From: Treponema_I sp045616125
GTDB taxonomy: Bacteria; Spirochaetota; Spirochaetia; Treponematales; Treponemataceae
Length of the DNA stretch: 39,081 bases
NCBI GenBank assembly: GCA_045616125.1
Contig: JAZLGC010000069.1
Coordinates: 1-39,081 of the forward strand
Reading direction: 5' to 3'
Under the pieces are notes generated by a model that made no database searches, was not told where the DNA came from, and saw only the letters and a list, made by a program, of their open reading frames with translations. The position numbers and the translations under genes were made by a program. Positions 1-9,247 of the stretch are shown one piece after another. Numbering within the stretch: the first letter of the stretch is position 1; every line of letters begins with the position of its first letter.

Positions 1-69
1 TCAAACGAGACAAGAATGACAGTTACATATATAAGAATCCATCTGATAATTGTCATTATGAGAAGTTTG
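1..69 (+). repeat. Inverted repeat arm L of the hsdS switch
   Basis: Aligned by eye, this stretch matches the reverse complement of 1142-1210 at 64 of 69 positions. It encodes the same conserved HsdS segment in both genes. The left boundary may lie outside the window, so the repeat could be longer. Confidence 0.8.
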
Positions 70-569
70 GAAACGGAGACTTAGTAAAACTCGAAACTCC
101 CTATGGTATACCAGATTGTTGGCACTGGTGTTATTTTGAGGAAATTGCATCCGTTATAAACGGAAAAAATCAAAAGCAAGTTGAGAATCCAAATGGAAAA
201 TATCCGATTTACGGCAGTGGTGGTATCATGAGTAGAGCGGATGACTATATATGCCCAGAAAACTGTACGATTATTGGAAGAAAAGGCTCCATCAACAATC
301 CAATATTTGTTCAAGAAAAGTTTTGGATTGTAGATACCGCTTTTGGTTTATGTCCAAATAAAAATATTATTCCTGAATATCTATTTTATTTTTGTAAAGC
401 CTTTGATTTTACGAAACTAGACAACAGTACAACATTACCGAGTCTCACAAAAACAAATATCCAAAAGATTTTTTTCCCTTTTCCCCCAGTAAACGAACAG
501 CATAGAATCATTGCAAAAGTCAAAGATATTTTTACTACTCTTGAAATGATTGAAAGTAACTTACAATAA
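1..569 (+). CDS. hsdS: Type I restriction specificity subunit (HsdS), 3' part only; cut by the window start
   Basis: The frame is open from base 3, so the gene begins outside the window. What is visible is one conserved region (KRDKNDSYIY, CHYEKF), one target-recognition domain, and the closing helix motif FPPVNEQHRIIAKVKDI typical of HsdS C-termini. The first 22 residues match the middle of the intact hsdS on the other strand, while the recognition domain itself differs. It meets that gene tail to tail, overlapping by 9 bp at 561-569. In the HsdS family each recognition domain reads one half of a bipartite DNA target. I infer that this is either a silent donor cassette or an alternative specificity gene that can be swapped by inversion. 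Whether it has its own start is not visible. Confidence 0.85.
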   Translation, partial: KRDKNDSYIYKNPSDNCHYEKFGNGDLVKLETPYGIPDCWHWCYFEEIASVINGKNQKQVENPNGKYPIYGSGGIMSRADDYICPENCTIIGRKGSINNPIFVQEKFWIVDTAFGLCPNKNIIPEYLFYFCKAFDFTKLDNSTTLPSLTKTNIQKIFFPFPPVNEQHRIIAKVKDIFTTLEMIESNLQ

Positions 570-2162
570 TGCTTGTCCAATAGTATCTATGGTTTCTGTA
601 ATTTCAGTTATCTTGGATACTATTCTTTTTTGTTCTTGAACAGGAGGCAGTGCAAATAAAACCTCTTTTACAGTGTCAGATTTTAAATTTTTTACTGTTG
701 AGCCCGCAGATTTCAAGCTGAAAACATCATATATGTATTTCGAAGAAAGAGCATAATAGAGAAAATCTTTATCCACACAGTTGATGATATTAGCAAATAC
801 TAGCCAACCATCATGGATACAGCCATCAACTTTTAAAATATAAGGTCTACCGAAACTCATAGAATTGGTTAAAAGAAAATCCCCTGAATGAACCATTCTC
901 GTTTTACTGAGCCCTGCGGGTTTTATTTTTTCTCTAACTGAAGTTATATACTTACTTCCTACTCTAGTATCACCAATTTTAATCCAATTAAGCCCATTAT
1001 CATCATCAGTTAAAAAATCTTGAATTGGACGAGGTGAACCACCTCTGGCGATTTCTGCGAGTTCATTCAGTCTACACCAAGCCCATCCCTCTGGCAGTGT
1101 AAAAGGAATCTCATTTTCAATATCTTTTACAGTGCCATCGGCAAACTTCTCATAATGACAATTATCCGATGGATTCTTGTAAATGTAGCTGTCATTCTTG
1201 TCCCGTTTGAGTTCACCTGCGGCAATTTTTGCTTCTTTTTCTGCACGGATTTTTTCGAGAAGTTTGCTTGCAGGTTCTTCGGAAGGATCTTGTGGAACAA
1301 GTTTGCCGTTAATGGCCAAATCTAGGATTTTTGATTTGGCGTGTTTGATAGCTGCTTGTAAATCAGCTTTATTTCTATCTAATTCTTCAATTGTATTCAG
1401 ATAAACCTTAAGAATATCATTTATTTCTTTCTGCTCTTCAAAAGGGGGTAATGGAACTAATGTTTTCTTAATATCTACTAGATGAAGGTTAGGAACCCCA
1501 ATTCCTGTCAAATGAGAATTGAATTGGAATTTACAGAAATCACTGTTTACAAGGTTCAACAAAAAATGTGGATTACAGAGTTTTATATTTGGACGAATTA
1601 GAGCTAATGTAACATAGATATCAAAAACTTTTTCATCTTCAACAATAGCTGCAATACCTGTCGTGCCGTTCTTTGCAAGCAAAATGTCGTTAACTTGAGG
1701 TGCGACACGTGCATACAGTTCTTCATGAAGTGTTTTAGTAATATATTTGATTTTTGACCAATCAATTTGACCAGAAGTTACATCTTTCGATGATAAGAAA
1801 GGAATTCCGTTTTCTTCATCTGAATACGTTGGCGTCTGGTGAGTACCGTCGATAATTGGAGTTGTACATAATTCAGGCAATCTACACCAAGCCCAACCCT
1901 CAGGAACTTCAAACGGAATTTCATCTTCAATATCTTTCACAGTTCCATCGGCGAACTTCTCATAATGCCTCTTATCATCACCAACAAAGATATAGGAATC
2001 TTTTTTATCTCTCTTAAGTTCACCTTTTGCGATTTTTTCTTCTTTTTCTGCACGGATTTTTTCAAGCAGCTTTTCTGCAGACTCATGTGCTGGGTTTTGA
2101 GGAACAAGTTTTCCGTGAATTGCAAGGTCAAGGATTTTTGCCTTTAATGCTTTTGTATTCAT
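561..2162 (-). CDS. hsdS: Type I restriction enzyme specificity subunit (HsdS), intact, 533 aa
   Basis: The protein has the two-fold layout of HsdS. Each half opens with a conserved coiled segment (KLLEKIRAEKE, then a KRDK-DSYI stretch and HYEKFADGTVKDIE) followed by PEGWAWCRL and a variable recognition domain. Each domain closes with a PPFEEQKEI or PPVQEQKRI motif. The two halves are visibly related and should recognise two half-sites of the DNA target. The ATG overlaps the hsdM stop by one base, so translation is probably coupled. The second half is the part that shares the inverted repeat with the convergent hsdS copy, so its second recognition domain is the one expected to be exchanged. 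Confidence 0.95.
   Translation of the reverse strand: MNTKALKAKILDLAIHGKLVPQNPAHESAEKLLEKIRAEKEEKIAKGELKRDKKDSYIFVGDDKRHYEKFADGTVKDIEDEIPFEVPEGWAWCRLPELCTTPIIDGTHQTPTYSDEENGIPFLSSKDVTSGQIDWSKIKYITKTLHEELYARVAPQVNDILLAKNGTTGIAAIVEDEKVFDIYVTLALIRPNIKLCNPHFLLNLVNSDFCKFQFNSHLTGIGVPNLHLVDIKKTLVPLPPFEEQKEINDILKVYLNTIEELDRNKADLQAAIKHAKSKILDLAINGKLVPQDPSEEPASKLLEKIRAEKEAKIAAGELKRDKNDSYIYKNPSDNCHYEKFADGTVKDIENEIPFTLPEGWAWCRLNELAEIARGGSPRPIQDFLTDDDNGLNWIKIGDTRVGSKYITSVREKIKPAGLSKTRMVHSGDFLLTNSMSFGRPYILKVDGCIHDGWLVFANIINCVDKDFLYYALSSKYIYDVFSLKSAGSTVKNLKSDTVKEVLFALPPVQEQKRIVSKITEITETIDTIGQALL
1142..1210 (-). repeat. Inverted repeat arm R of the hsdS switch, inside intact hsdS
   Basis: This is the partner of 1-69 (64/69 identical as reverse complement). 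It lies in the central conserved region of hsdS, just before the second recognition domain. Recombination between the arms would invert about 1.1 kb and exchange the 3' halves of the two hsdS genes in frame. Confidence 0.8.
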
Positions 2163-3592
2163 TATTCAGCCTCATCCTCTTTAATATCTTTTACCAAATC
2201 CAAAAGAGCTTTATATGCGGTAGAGATATTCTCTGCTTTTTCACCAATTTCTTTCATCAAATCAGCCAGGGTTCCATCGTATTCATCTGTTTCATTTTTA
2301 ATCCATTTAAGATCAAGACTTAGTTTTTCATCCTTGCGGATTTCTTCAACTGTATATTTCTTCCATCTGCCATTAGGATTTTCTTCTGACCAGGTTTCCT
2401 GCCGTTTCGTCATATCTTCTGCAGAATAACAAGTTACAAAGTCATCCAGATCAGAACGTTTCAGTGGGTTGGTAACCAGCGTATGTTTTACACCAGTACG
2501 GTAATCGTAGTACCAGATATCTGTAGTAGGTGTTCCTTTGGTAAAGAAAACAACATTTGCCTTTACTCCCTGAGCATAGAAAATACCGGTGGGCAACCGC
2601 AAAACGGTATGCAGGTTATAGTTTTTCAACAGTTCATCGCGGAGTTTCTGTCCTGCGCCATCAGCAAAAAGAACATTGTCAGGAAGAACAATTGCAGCAC
2701 GGCCACCATTTTTTAATGAAAGCATCATGTGCTGCAAGAAGTTTAACTGGTTGTTGTTGGTGTCTACCAAAAGGTCTGTTCTTAGTGATGAGATATCTAC
2801 ACTTCCTGCAGCCCGGTCTCCAAATGGTGGATTTGCTAGGATAACGTCAACCAGCTTTTCAGGTTCTTTTTCAAGACTATCGGCACATTTAATTGGGGTA
2901 GTATCAGGTGAAATATCATGCAGATACAGATTCATAGAAGCCAGTGTTACAACCAATGGAGTTATATCGTTTCCACTTAATGCATTCGTCTGCAGGAATT
3001 TAATTTTTTCCATATCATCGCTTTGTGTATGCATATAATCATACGCAGCAAGCAAGAATCCACCGGTTCCACAAGCAGGGTCACAAACTGTTTCGGTAAT
3101 AAGGGGCCGTGTTACATCAACCATTGCCTGAATAAGTGGCCGTGGGGTAAAGTATTGTCCAGCTCCTGATTTCTTATCTTGTCCGTTCTTTTCAAGGATA
3201 CTTTCGTAAATTTTGCCTTTCAGGTCTCCTTCCATAATGAACCAGGATTCATCATCAATCATCCCGATAAGCTTTTTCAGTAAGGTCGGCTTGTTGATTT
3301 TATTCTGTGCATCAATAAAGATTGCCCCAATCAGGCCGTCTTTTTCCGAAAGGTTAGTAAGTATTTTTTCGTACTTAGCAGTTAAGTCTGGACCATTCAG
3401 TTCTACCAAGTCTTTCCATTTATTTTCTTCCGGTAAAGCTGAACCTAAGCCAAAGGACTCACGTTCAGCATCCATCTTCAAAAACAGAAGGTAGGTCAGC
3501 TGTACTACGTAATCAGTGAAACCAACGCCTGAACCTGCCAGAACGTCTGCCATGTTCCATACTTTTTTTGATAAACCGTTAATATCTGCCAT
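2162..3592 (-). CDS. hsdM: Type I restriction enzyme methyltransferase subunit (HsdM)
   Basis: This is an N6-adenine methyltransferase subunit of 476 aa, close to the usual HsdM length. The N-terminal helical part (ADINGLSKKVWNMADVLAG) precedes the SAM-binding motif DPACGTGGF near residue 170 and the catalytic NPPF near residue 253. The C-terminal region carries GVKANVVFFTKG, a common HsdM signature. It forms the M2S methylase with HsdS and the restriction complex with HsdR. The gene lies three bases after the hsdR stop and overlaps hsdS by one base, so the three genes form one operon. Confidence 0.97.
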   Translation of the reverse strand: MADINGLSKKVWNMADVLAGSGVGFTDYVVQLTYLLFLKMDAERESFGLGSALPEENKWKDLVELNGPDLTAKYEKILTNLSEKDGLIGAIFIDAQNKINKPTLLKKLIGMIDDESWFIMEGDLKGKIYESILEKNGQDKKSGAGQYFTPRPLIQAMVDVTRPLITETVCDPACGTGGFLLAAYDYMHTQSDDMEKIKFLQTNALSGNDITPLVVTLASMNLYLHDISPDTTPIKCADSLEKEPEKLVDVILANPPFGDRAAGSVDISSLRTDLLVDTNNNQLNFLQHMMLSLKNGGRAAIVLPDNVLFADGAGQKLRDELLKNYNLHTVLRLPTGIFYAQGVKANVVFFTKGTPTTDIWYYDYRTGVKHTLVTNPLKRSDLDDFVTCYSAEDMTKRQETWSEENPNGRWKKYTVEEIRKDEKLSLDLKWIKNETDEYDGTLADLMKEIGEKAENISTAYKALLDLVKDIKEDEAE

Positions 3593-3595
3593 GTG

Positions 3596-6421
3596 TTATG
3601 CCGCCTTTCCGTAGAAAATATATTTTGTTAATGTCTGCAGTTCTGCATTAATGTTGTTAGCTCCAAAAATTGGAACAAGTTTTCTCAATAAGTCTGGTTT
3701 TGTTGTGAAAAGTTCTTTGTTATCAATACAGCCGTTCTGCAAGATATAAAGAGCAACTTCTTTTACCACTTCTTGTTGTTCAGCATTGTATGAATGCTGT
3801 TTCTGTCCACAGTACAGGTTGAAGATACTACCAAAGGAACTGTTCAACGAAAACAGTTCGTCATTCTGTTTATAGGCAAAACGTACAAGCTGGATAATGT
3901 TAGTCAAAAGCTCAGTTTCTTCTTTCAACAGGTTCTTTACTTTTCCTGTTTCACCATACATGGTTGAATAACATTGCCAAATGTATTCAGGGGTAAGTTG
4001 GCCGTTGTATTTCAACAGCTTTTTCTTCAAATCAAGAAGCATTTCATGTGTGATAGCATAGTTCTCCTGGTTATAAATAATCCTTAGAGCTTCTATTTCA
4101 TCACGGTTGTCCTGTACATAATTCTCAAACTGCTCAATGTACTCTTTTGCCTGTTCCTGTGAAAATCCGGCACCGATTAGCGTATCCTTTTGGTTGATAG
4201 CAATCTTTACAAATCCTGCATAAACTTCAAGCAGAATTTTTTTTGCTTCGTTGTTATCTATCAGTTTTGTTATCAGTTTTTTTCTTTCCAGGTTAGGATC
4301 ATTCTGACTGGTATATACAGGAAACGAAGGGTCATCCAGAGCTTTAAAAATGTTGTTGATAAACTCTTTCAACGTTATACCCATCATTGATTCAAGTTTA
4401 TCAATGTCCGCCTGTTCAGCTTTCTTTACAACACGACCCATGTATTTGCATAGTATTTTCAGATAATCATCTTCCACATCACCATGAGACAGGTACTCCA
4501 ATACTTCAGCAAGTGAGGGGTATTTTACTATTGGCTGTCTACCTGTCGGTCCTGGTATTTCCTTTTCGTGTTCTGTTACACCAACAGCATCAATAAGATA
4601 GTAAAAGTCCTTGCTTGTAGCATTGTGCGTTACTGCCTGTAACTTATCGTCGTCAATTGTGCGGCAGCCACGACCTTTCATCTGTGTGTACAATATTTCT
4701 GAATTGATATCACGCATGAACATAACGCATTCAAGCGGTTTAACATCAGTTCCTGTTGCTACCAGCGTTACAGTTACTGCAATTCGGAAATCACTATGGT
4801 TGCGGAAATCCTTAATCAGCTGGTTTGTATTTCCCTGCGAACAGGTAATTTTCTGTACAAAATGAGGCGGCACTTCCCCATCAGGGAATTCTGGGCCAAA
4901 TACTTCTTTAACAGCATCAACAATATCTGAAGCATGTGTTTCTTTTTTCGCAAAAATCAAAGTCTTTGGAATCATGCTCCAATCGGGTTTACGGTCAGGA
5001 TAAAGAACTGTGTAAATATTGTCCTTATACGCTTGGATAACTGTTTTTATCTGATCCGGGACAACAATACTCCGGTCTAATTGGGTGTTTTCATAAACGC
5101 GCTGGTCAGGCTGCTTTTCCTTTTTTACATCACCTGTCAGATTGGACTTTTTCTTAATCCGTTCACCTTTATCAAGTTTTGTTCCAGCCTCTGTTATCTG
5201 CGTCTGGATTCTGAATACGTGTCCATCTACGTTTACCCCATCTGCAATGGAGCGGTCTAACGTGTAATTAACAACCCTGTTGTTGTTGAAGAATGCCAAA
5301 GCTTCGGGCGTAGGTGTTGCAGTAAGCCCAATTAACTGAGCCCCAGAAAAGTAATCAAGTACAGATTTCCACAGTCCATAAATAGAACGATGGCACTCAT
5401 CAATGATAATTACATCAAAAAAGTCTGGTGGTAACAATGGGTTATCCGGCAAGGTTACTGTGCTACCGCTGTCTACAGTATCTATAAACAACATGCCGTC
5501 ATCTGATTCTTCATCATCGTCTGAATCTTCAATGGGCTCACCGCTCAATGCTGCAAATAATCGCTGTATTGTTGATATGAGGACACTTGAGCGTTTAGCT
5601 TCATTGTAATTGTCTGTGTTTGTCTGGATTACTTCGTTTCCAAAGTCATCTGTAGTTTTAACTGTAAGTTTTTTCAGCTTATTAACTACAAATTCATCCT
5701 TAAAGGAATTCTTTGTCTCGGTGAGTTTATAGGTACCAAACTCGCCATCTGCCTGTGTTCCAAGGTTATTACGGTCCACCAGAAAAAGAACACGTTTCTT
5801 ATTTACATAATTCAACAACCGGTATGCGGCTGTACAAGCTGTAAACGTTTTTCCTGCACCTGTGGCAAGAACAATCAGTGCCTTTTTCTCACCAAGTTTC
5901 ATTGAGGTTTCAAGGTTTGAGATTGCTTCGTACTGGCAATCTCTCAGTCCCTTTGGACCAACTGGTGGCACAGCTGGTAACCGTGCAAATTCATCCTCAA
6001 TACCTGCCATATCGACTAGTTCTTTTGGCTTAAACATTTCCGGCAGCTTTATGTAGGCCATTTCTGGTTCACGTAAATCCTTAAAGTATAGTTCTTCACC
6101 GTTAGAAATAAATGAGAAGGGTAATGGATTGAACCAATACTGGTGGTAACTATTCAGAGTCCGGGTATATTTCTCTGCCTGTTCCTGTACTTCAGTTTCC
6201 AGATGATTTTCTTTTCGTTTGGCTTCAAGAACACCAATGGCCTTTCCCCCTGCAAACAATAAATAATCCGATTCAAGACCACCTTTCATTAAAGCTTCTT
6301 CAATCGCACAGGCGGCCCTATTAGGTGTCATCTCACTACGTGGTATAACGTCCCAGCCAGCTCTCTTGAGCATTGCATCAATTTTAATCCGGGCTTTTTC
6401 TTCTGGTTTCAAATCTGCCAT
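3596..6421 (-). CDS. hsdR: Type I restriction enzyme motor/nuclease subunit (HsdR), 941 aa
   Basis: An N-terminal PD-(D/E)XK nuclease domain is seen as D52 and E66-A-K68 (SDYLLF, VLEAKRK). It is followed by an SF2 translocase motor: Walker A ATGAGKT near residue 190, DECH box near residue 340, LTATPT, and an arginine-finger motif QMKGRGCRTID. The C-terminal helical region would dock on the methylase. I chose the ATG at 6421 because a GGAAGA ribosome site lies just upstream. An in-frame ATG at 6493 would add 24 residues but would start upstream of the likely promoter. The gene is first in the hsdRMS operon and divergent from the helicase gene at 6561. Confidence 0.95.
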   Translation of the reverse strand: MADLKPEEKARIKIDAMLKRAGWDVIPRSEMTPNRAACAIEEALMKGGLESDYLLFAGGKAIGVLEAKRKENHLETEVQEQAEKYTRTLNSYHQYWFNPLPFSFISNGEELYFKDLREPEMAYIKLPEMFKPKELVDMAGIEDEFARLPAVPPVGPKGLRDCQYEAISNLETSMKLGEKKALIVLATGAGKTFTACTAAYRLLNYVNKKRVLFLVDRNNLGTQADGEFGTYKLTETKNSFKDEFVVNKLKKLTVKTTDDFGNEVIQTNTDNYNEAKRSSVLISTIQRLFAALSGEPIEDSDDDEESDDGMLFIDTVDSGSTVTLPDNPLLPPDFFDVIIIDECHRSIYGLWKSVLDYFSGAQLIGLTATPTPEALAFFNNNRVVNYTLDRSIADGVNVDGHVFRIQTQITEAGTKLDKGERIKKKSNLTGDVKKEKQPDQRVYENTQLDRSIVVPDQIKTVIQAYKDNIYTVLYPDRKPDWSMIPKTLIFAKKETHASDIVDAVKEVFGPEFPDGEVPPHFVQKITCSQGNTNQLIKDFRNHSDFRIAVTVTLVATGTDVKPLECVMFMRDINSEILYTQMKGRGCRTIDDDKLQAVTHNATSKDFYYLIDAVGVTEHEKEIPGPTGRQPIVKYPSLAEVLEYLSHGDVEDDYLKILCKYMGRVVKKAEQADIDKLESMMGITLKEFINNIFKALDDPSFPVYTSQNDPNLERKKLITKLIDNNEAKKILLEVYAGFVKIAINQKDTLIGAGFSQEQAKEYIEQFENYVQDNRDEIEALRIIYNQENYAITHEMLLDLKKKLLKYNGQLTPEYIWQCYSTMYGETGKVKNLLKEETELLTNIIQLVRFAYKQNDELFSLNSSFGSIFNLYCGQKQHSYNAEQQEVVKEVALYILQNGCIDNKELFTTKPDLLRKLVPIFGANNINAELQTLTKYIFYGKAA

Positions 6422-6455
6422 ATTCTTCTTCCGATAAAAACTACTTATGAGAAGT

Positions 6456-6464
6456 ATTATATCA
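6456..6464 (-). promoter_or_regulatory. Extended -10 promoter of hsdRMS
   Basis: On the minus strand TG-A-TATAAT lies at 6464-6456, a consensus -10 with the TGn extension. Transcription would start near 6449, leaving a leader of about 28 nt that contains the GGAAGA ribosome site of hsdR. Confidence 0.6.
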
Positions 6465-6496
6465 TAAGATACTATAAGCGTTTGATATGACAAATG

Positions 6497-6538
6497 GTGA
6501 CACTCTTATGATGATTTTTGTCCTATATGACGTGTCAC
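6497..6538. promoter_or_regulatory. Inverted repeat between divergent hsdR and helicase genes
   Basis: GTGACAC at 6497-6503 is repeated inverted as GTGTCAC at 6532-6538. The pair lies between the predicted hsdR promoter and the -10 of the helicase gene. A shared operator is possible, but the 28-bp spacing is wide and no regulator gene is visible nearby. Confidence 0.3.
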
Positions 6539-6545
6539 ATTCCCA

Positions 6546-6554
6546 TGTTATACT
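6546..6554 (+). promoter_or_regulatory. Extended -10 promoter of the SF1 helicase gene, probably leaderless
   Basis: TG-T-TATACT occupies 6546-6554 and ends 6 nt before the ATG at 6561. No SD sequence is present. Transcription would start at or next to the ATG. Confidence 0.55.
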
Positions 6555-6560
6555 TTATTT

Positions 6561-7697
6561 ATGGCTATCATTGCATATTCAGATTTAACTGATTCTCAGC
6601 GGAACATCGCTAATTTACCGCCGACTCATAATTATATTGTCACTGGTGAACCAGGTACCGGTAAAACGGTGATTGCGCTTCATATGGCTGGTCGATTTGC
6701 TAAACGTGGTAAGAAAGTTTTGTTTCTTATTCATAACCGGCCTCTTAAATCATTCATTGAAACTCAGGTATTTGGAGAGGAATATCAGTTCACAGTTTCT
6801 ACGCTTCATCAATGGTTGCCTCTTTTCTTCATGCAGAACTTCAAGAAGCGTGTTCCTACTACAGACGGTAAGTACGCCTATGCCTGGGCAGACATTATGA
6901 GCTGTTTCGCAACTCTGGACAAACAATACGACTACATCATTTTTGATGAAGCACAAGACTTTGGTCTGGACGTTTTTAAAGCTGCACAAATGATAGCCGA
7001 ACATCTTGTATGCCTGATGGATCCTGAGCAAAGTCTTACTACGGGTTCTGTTCATCTTGAAGAACTTATTGATTTGCTGGGTGTTCGTAACGAATATACT
7101 TTACAGGATAACTATAGAAATCCCCGTGAAATTTTTGAGTTTGCACGTCTTTATGGAGGTAGCAAAACAGTTCTTCACACAAATCCTACAGGGAAACGTC
7201 CTTATTTTATTCAGGTACCGGATTATCCTGAACAAAATGAAACTATCAACAATATTGTTAAGTCTCATTTGGAATACAAAACAATCGGTGTATTTACAAA
7301 TACTACTTTTGTAAATAAAGCAAATACTGAACTTTCTGCAATAATCAAAGATAAGCCTGTTTTTGCTTATGGCGTAAAAACTGAAACTTCAAATGGCAAG
7401 GACTTTGATTACTCAAAAGAAGGTGTGTACATCATGCCCTATGGGGTTGTGAAGGGGCTTGAATTTGACATTGTAATTATTGCCAATTGCCACAGAATGT
7501 TCAAATCAAAAAATGCAAACGACACCAATCTTTTCTATGTTAACTGTACCCGCGCAAAAAAAGAGTTGTACTGCATTTATTCTACAGAAACATGTGAAGA
7601 CGGTTGTATAGATGTGTTTGGTCCTATGAATCAGGCTGATGCAAGAAACTTAGTAGATTGGAGCTTAAATTGGAACCTGCAGACAATAGAAAAGTAA
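6561..7697 (+). CDS. Compact superfamily 1 (UvrD/DUF2075-like) helicase or ATPase, 378 aa
   Basis: The P-loop GEPGTGKT is at residues 29-36 and the Walker B motif FDEAQDFG at about 127-134. DNYRNPREIFEFA resembles motif III/IV of SF1 enzymes, and VVKGLEFDIVIIA with YVNCTRAKKEL are the C-terminal UvrD_C_2-type motifs V and VI. It is much shorter than UvrD or Rep (about 700 aa) because the large 1B/2B insertions are missing. No nuclease domain is seen. It probably moves on or remodels DNA or RNA, or acts as an NTP-driven sensor. The next gene overlaps its end, which suggests joint function. It stands divergent from hsdR, a common position for accessory defence genes. Confidence 0.85.
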   Translation: MAIIAYSDLTDSQRNIANLPPTHNYIVTGEPGTGKTVIALHMAGRFAKRGKKVLFLIHNRPLKSFIETQVFGEEYQFTVSTLHQWLPLFFMQNFKKRVPTTDGKYAYAWADIMSCFATLDKQYDYIIFDEAQDFGLDVFKAAQMIAEHLVCLMDPEQSLTTGSVHLEELIDLLGVRNEYTLQDNYRNPREIFEFARLYGGSKTVLHTNPTGKRPYFIQVPDYPEQNETINNIVKSHLEYKTIGVFTNTTFVNKANTELSAIIKDKPVFAYGVKTETSNGKDFDYSKEGVYIMPYGVVKGLEFDIVIIANCHRMFKSKNANDTNLFYVNCTRAKKELYCIYSTETCEDGCIDVFGPMNQADARNLVDWSLNWNLQTIEK

Positions 7698-9190
7698 TTG
7701 ATATTACTCAAAAGACCGCTACAAAGAATTATGCAACCTGGCAGGAATGTTACGGTGACTATCTTTTTATGCGTGAGCAAAAAATAGGTGTATTTTCGTA
7801 TGAGACTAAGATAGCTTTAGCTAATCTTGTTATAGAAAAGGGTCTTAGTTATCAGGAATCACCCAATGCATATCTGGCAGTAATTAAATATTTGGCTGCG
7901 GTATACAATCAAACCAACCAATATGAACGTGTCTTGAACGACCTACTGCTTCTGGTTCAGCTTCAGGAAGAAGACCAGGTTCCTTGCTGGGTTTTCCACA
8001 ATTACATTGATGCAGAATTACATGTAGAAAGAACATTAAGCCGGGTTATCCGTAACCCTTCAAAATTTCTGACAGATTTAGCGCGAACATCCGCCGAAAC
8101 AGATGTTGATGTAATCCGTGTTCGCCAGCAAAATATTCTCAAGAATCTTTTTCGTGAAGCTTCCTTCTTTATCGCTGCTCATCGGGATATAGTTCCTGCG
8201 GCAGATGCATTATCGAATGCAGCTGCCATATATGGTGTTGAAGAATCTCTGGAATATGTTATTTTTGCAAAAACAATTTCCGGTGAAAACCCGGACGCAT
8301 TGTACAAAGCAGATGAAGCATACCGTGAAGCTTTATTGTCTAAGGCAGAAGATGCAGAACGTAAGAATGTTGGAGAACAAAGCATATCTTCTGACCAGTT
8401 TCATGCTCTGCAGGATAAATTGACAAATCTGGAAGCAGTCATTGCACAACTGACATCTGCAAATGAAAAACTGGAACAGGAAAAAGCCTCTACTGAAAAA
8501 TCATCAGAAGAAATTAAAAAACAATATAGCCAGCTGGAATCTTTACTTATTTCAAAAAACGATGGCTTTGCAGAGGAAAGACAAAAACTTATCCAGGCTA
8601 CACAAGAAATTTCAGACCAACTGCAGGAAAAAGAGCGTATTATTGTTGCAAAAACTCAGTTAATTAAAGAAATCAGTGCTGATATGACAAAGCTTAAGCA
8701 AACAATAACAGAGCAGGAATCACAACTGGAATCACTCTCTGTCCTTCCTCCCCAGATAATGGTTGCAAAAGCTATGAAAGCACTTACCGAAATCATGTAT
8801 GCATTTACTAAACGTACGTATCCGGATTTAAACAATAACGACAACTGGCAGAAGTACGTATTGGCGGTCTTTGATTACGACAAGCTTGAAGATGATGGTC
8901 TGCACAGATTGGAAGATATGGATGTTTATCATTTGTTGAAACTGACAGCTAAAAATCCGAACTGGTCATTCGTCAGAGATGCTAAAGGTTTTGAACATTC
9001 TGATCGTGACAAGTTTTACAATGCCATTGATGTGCGGAATCACTATGCTCATTTTCACTATGCAGATTCTGTAAGTACCTTCAAGAAGGACCTGTTCTAT
9101 ATTTCTGAACTTTTAGGGGTTATTCGTATACCTCATGATTTCCGTCCGGAATTGTCAGATTATATGAAAAACCACATGCAGAAATTTTAA
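7658..9190 (+). CDS. Coiled-coil protein with C-terminal HEPN-like (Swt1-type) domain
   Basis: Counting from a TTG at 7658 gives 510 aa. A TTG at 7670 preceded by GGAG at 7660-7663 is equally plausible, and an ATG near 7770 cannot be excluded. The N-terminal 240 residues are a helical domain I do not recognise. A long coiled coil follows (about residues 246-362, rich in Q, E and K heptads), then a C-terminal helical domain ending in RNHYAH at residues 460-465. That matches the R-X4-6-H signature of HEPN ribonucleases, and the surroundings recall Swt1-type HEPN domains often found near restriction systems. HEPN toxins usually cut RNA. I infer an RNase effector or sensor working with the overlapping upstream helicase gene. 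No enzymatic activity is proven by sequence. Confidence 0.7.
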   Translation: MELKLEPADNRKVIDITQKTATKNYATWQECYGDYLFMREQKIGVFSYETKIALANLVIEKGLSYQESPNAYLAVIKYLAAVYNQTNQYERVLNDLLLLVQLQEEDQVPCWVFHNYIDAELHVERTLSRVIRNPSKFLTDLARTSAETDVDVIRVRQQNILKNLFREASFFIAAHRDIVPAADALSNAAAIYGVEESLEYVIFAKTISGENPDALYKADEAYREALLSKAEDAERKNVGEQSISSDQFHALQDKLTNLEAVIAQLTSANEKLEQEKASTEKSSEEIKKQYSQLESLLISKNDGFAEERQKLIQATQEISDQLQEKERIIVAKTQLIKEISADMTKLKQTITEQESQLESLSVLPPQIMVAKAMKALTEIMYAFTKRTYPDLNNNDNWQKYVLAVFDYDKLEDDGLHRLEDMDVYHLLKLTAKNPNWSFVRDAKGFEHSDRDKFYNAIDVRNHYAHFHYADSVSTFKKDLFYISELLGVIRIPHDFRPELSDYMKNHMQKF

Positions 9191-9247
9191 GGCAGTGTCT
9201 TCTTTTGGCACCCAATGAACTGTACAGTGAATTAAAGGAGAATTGTT

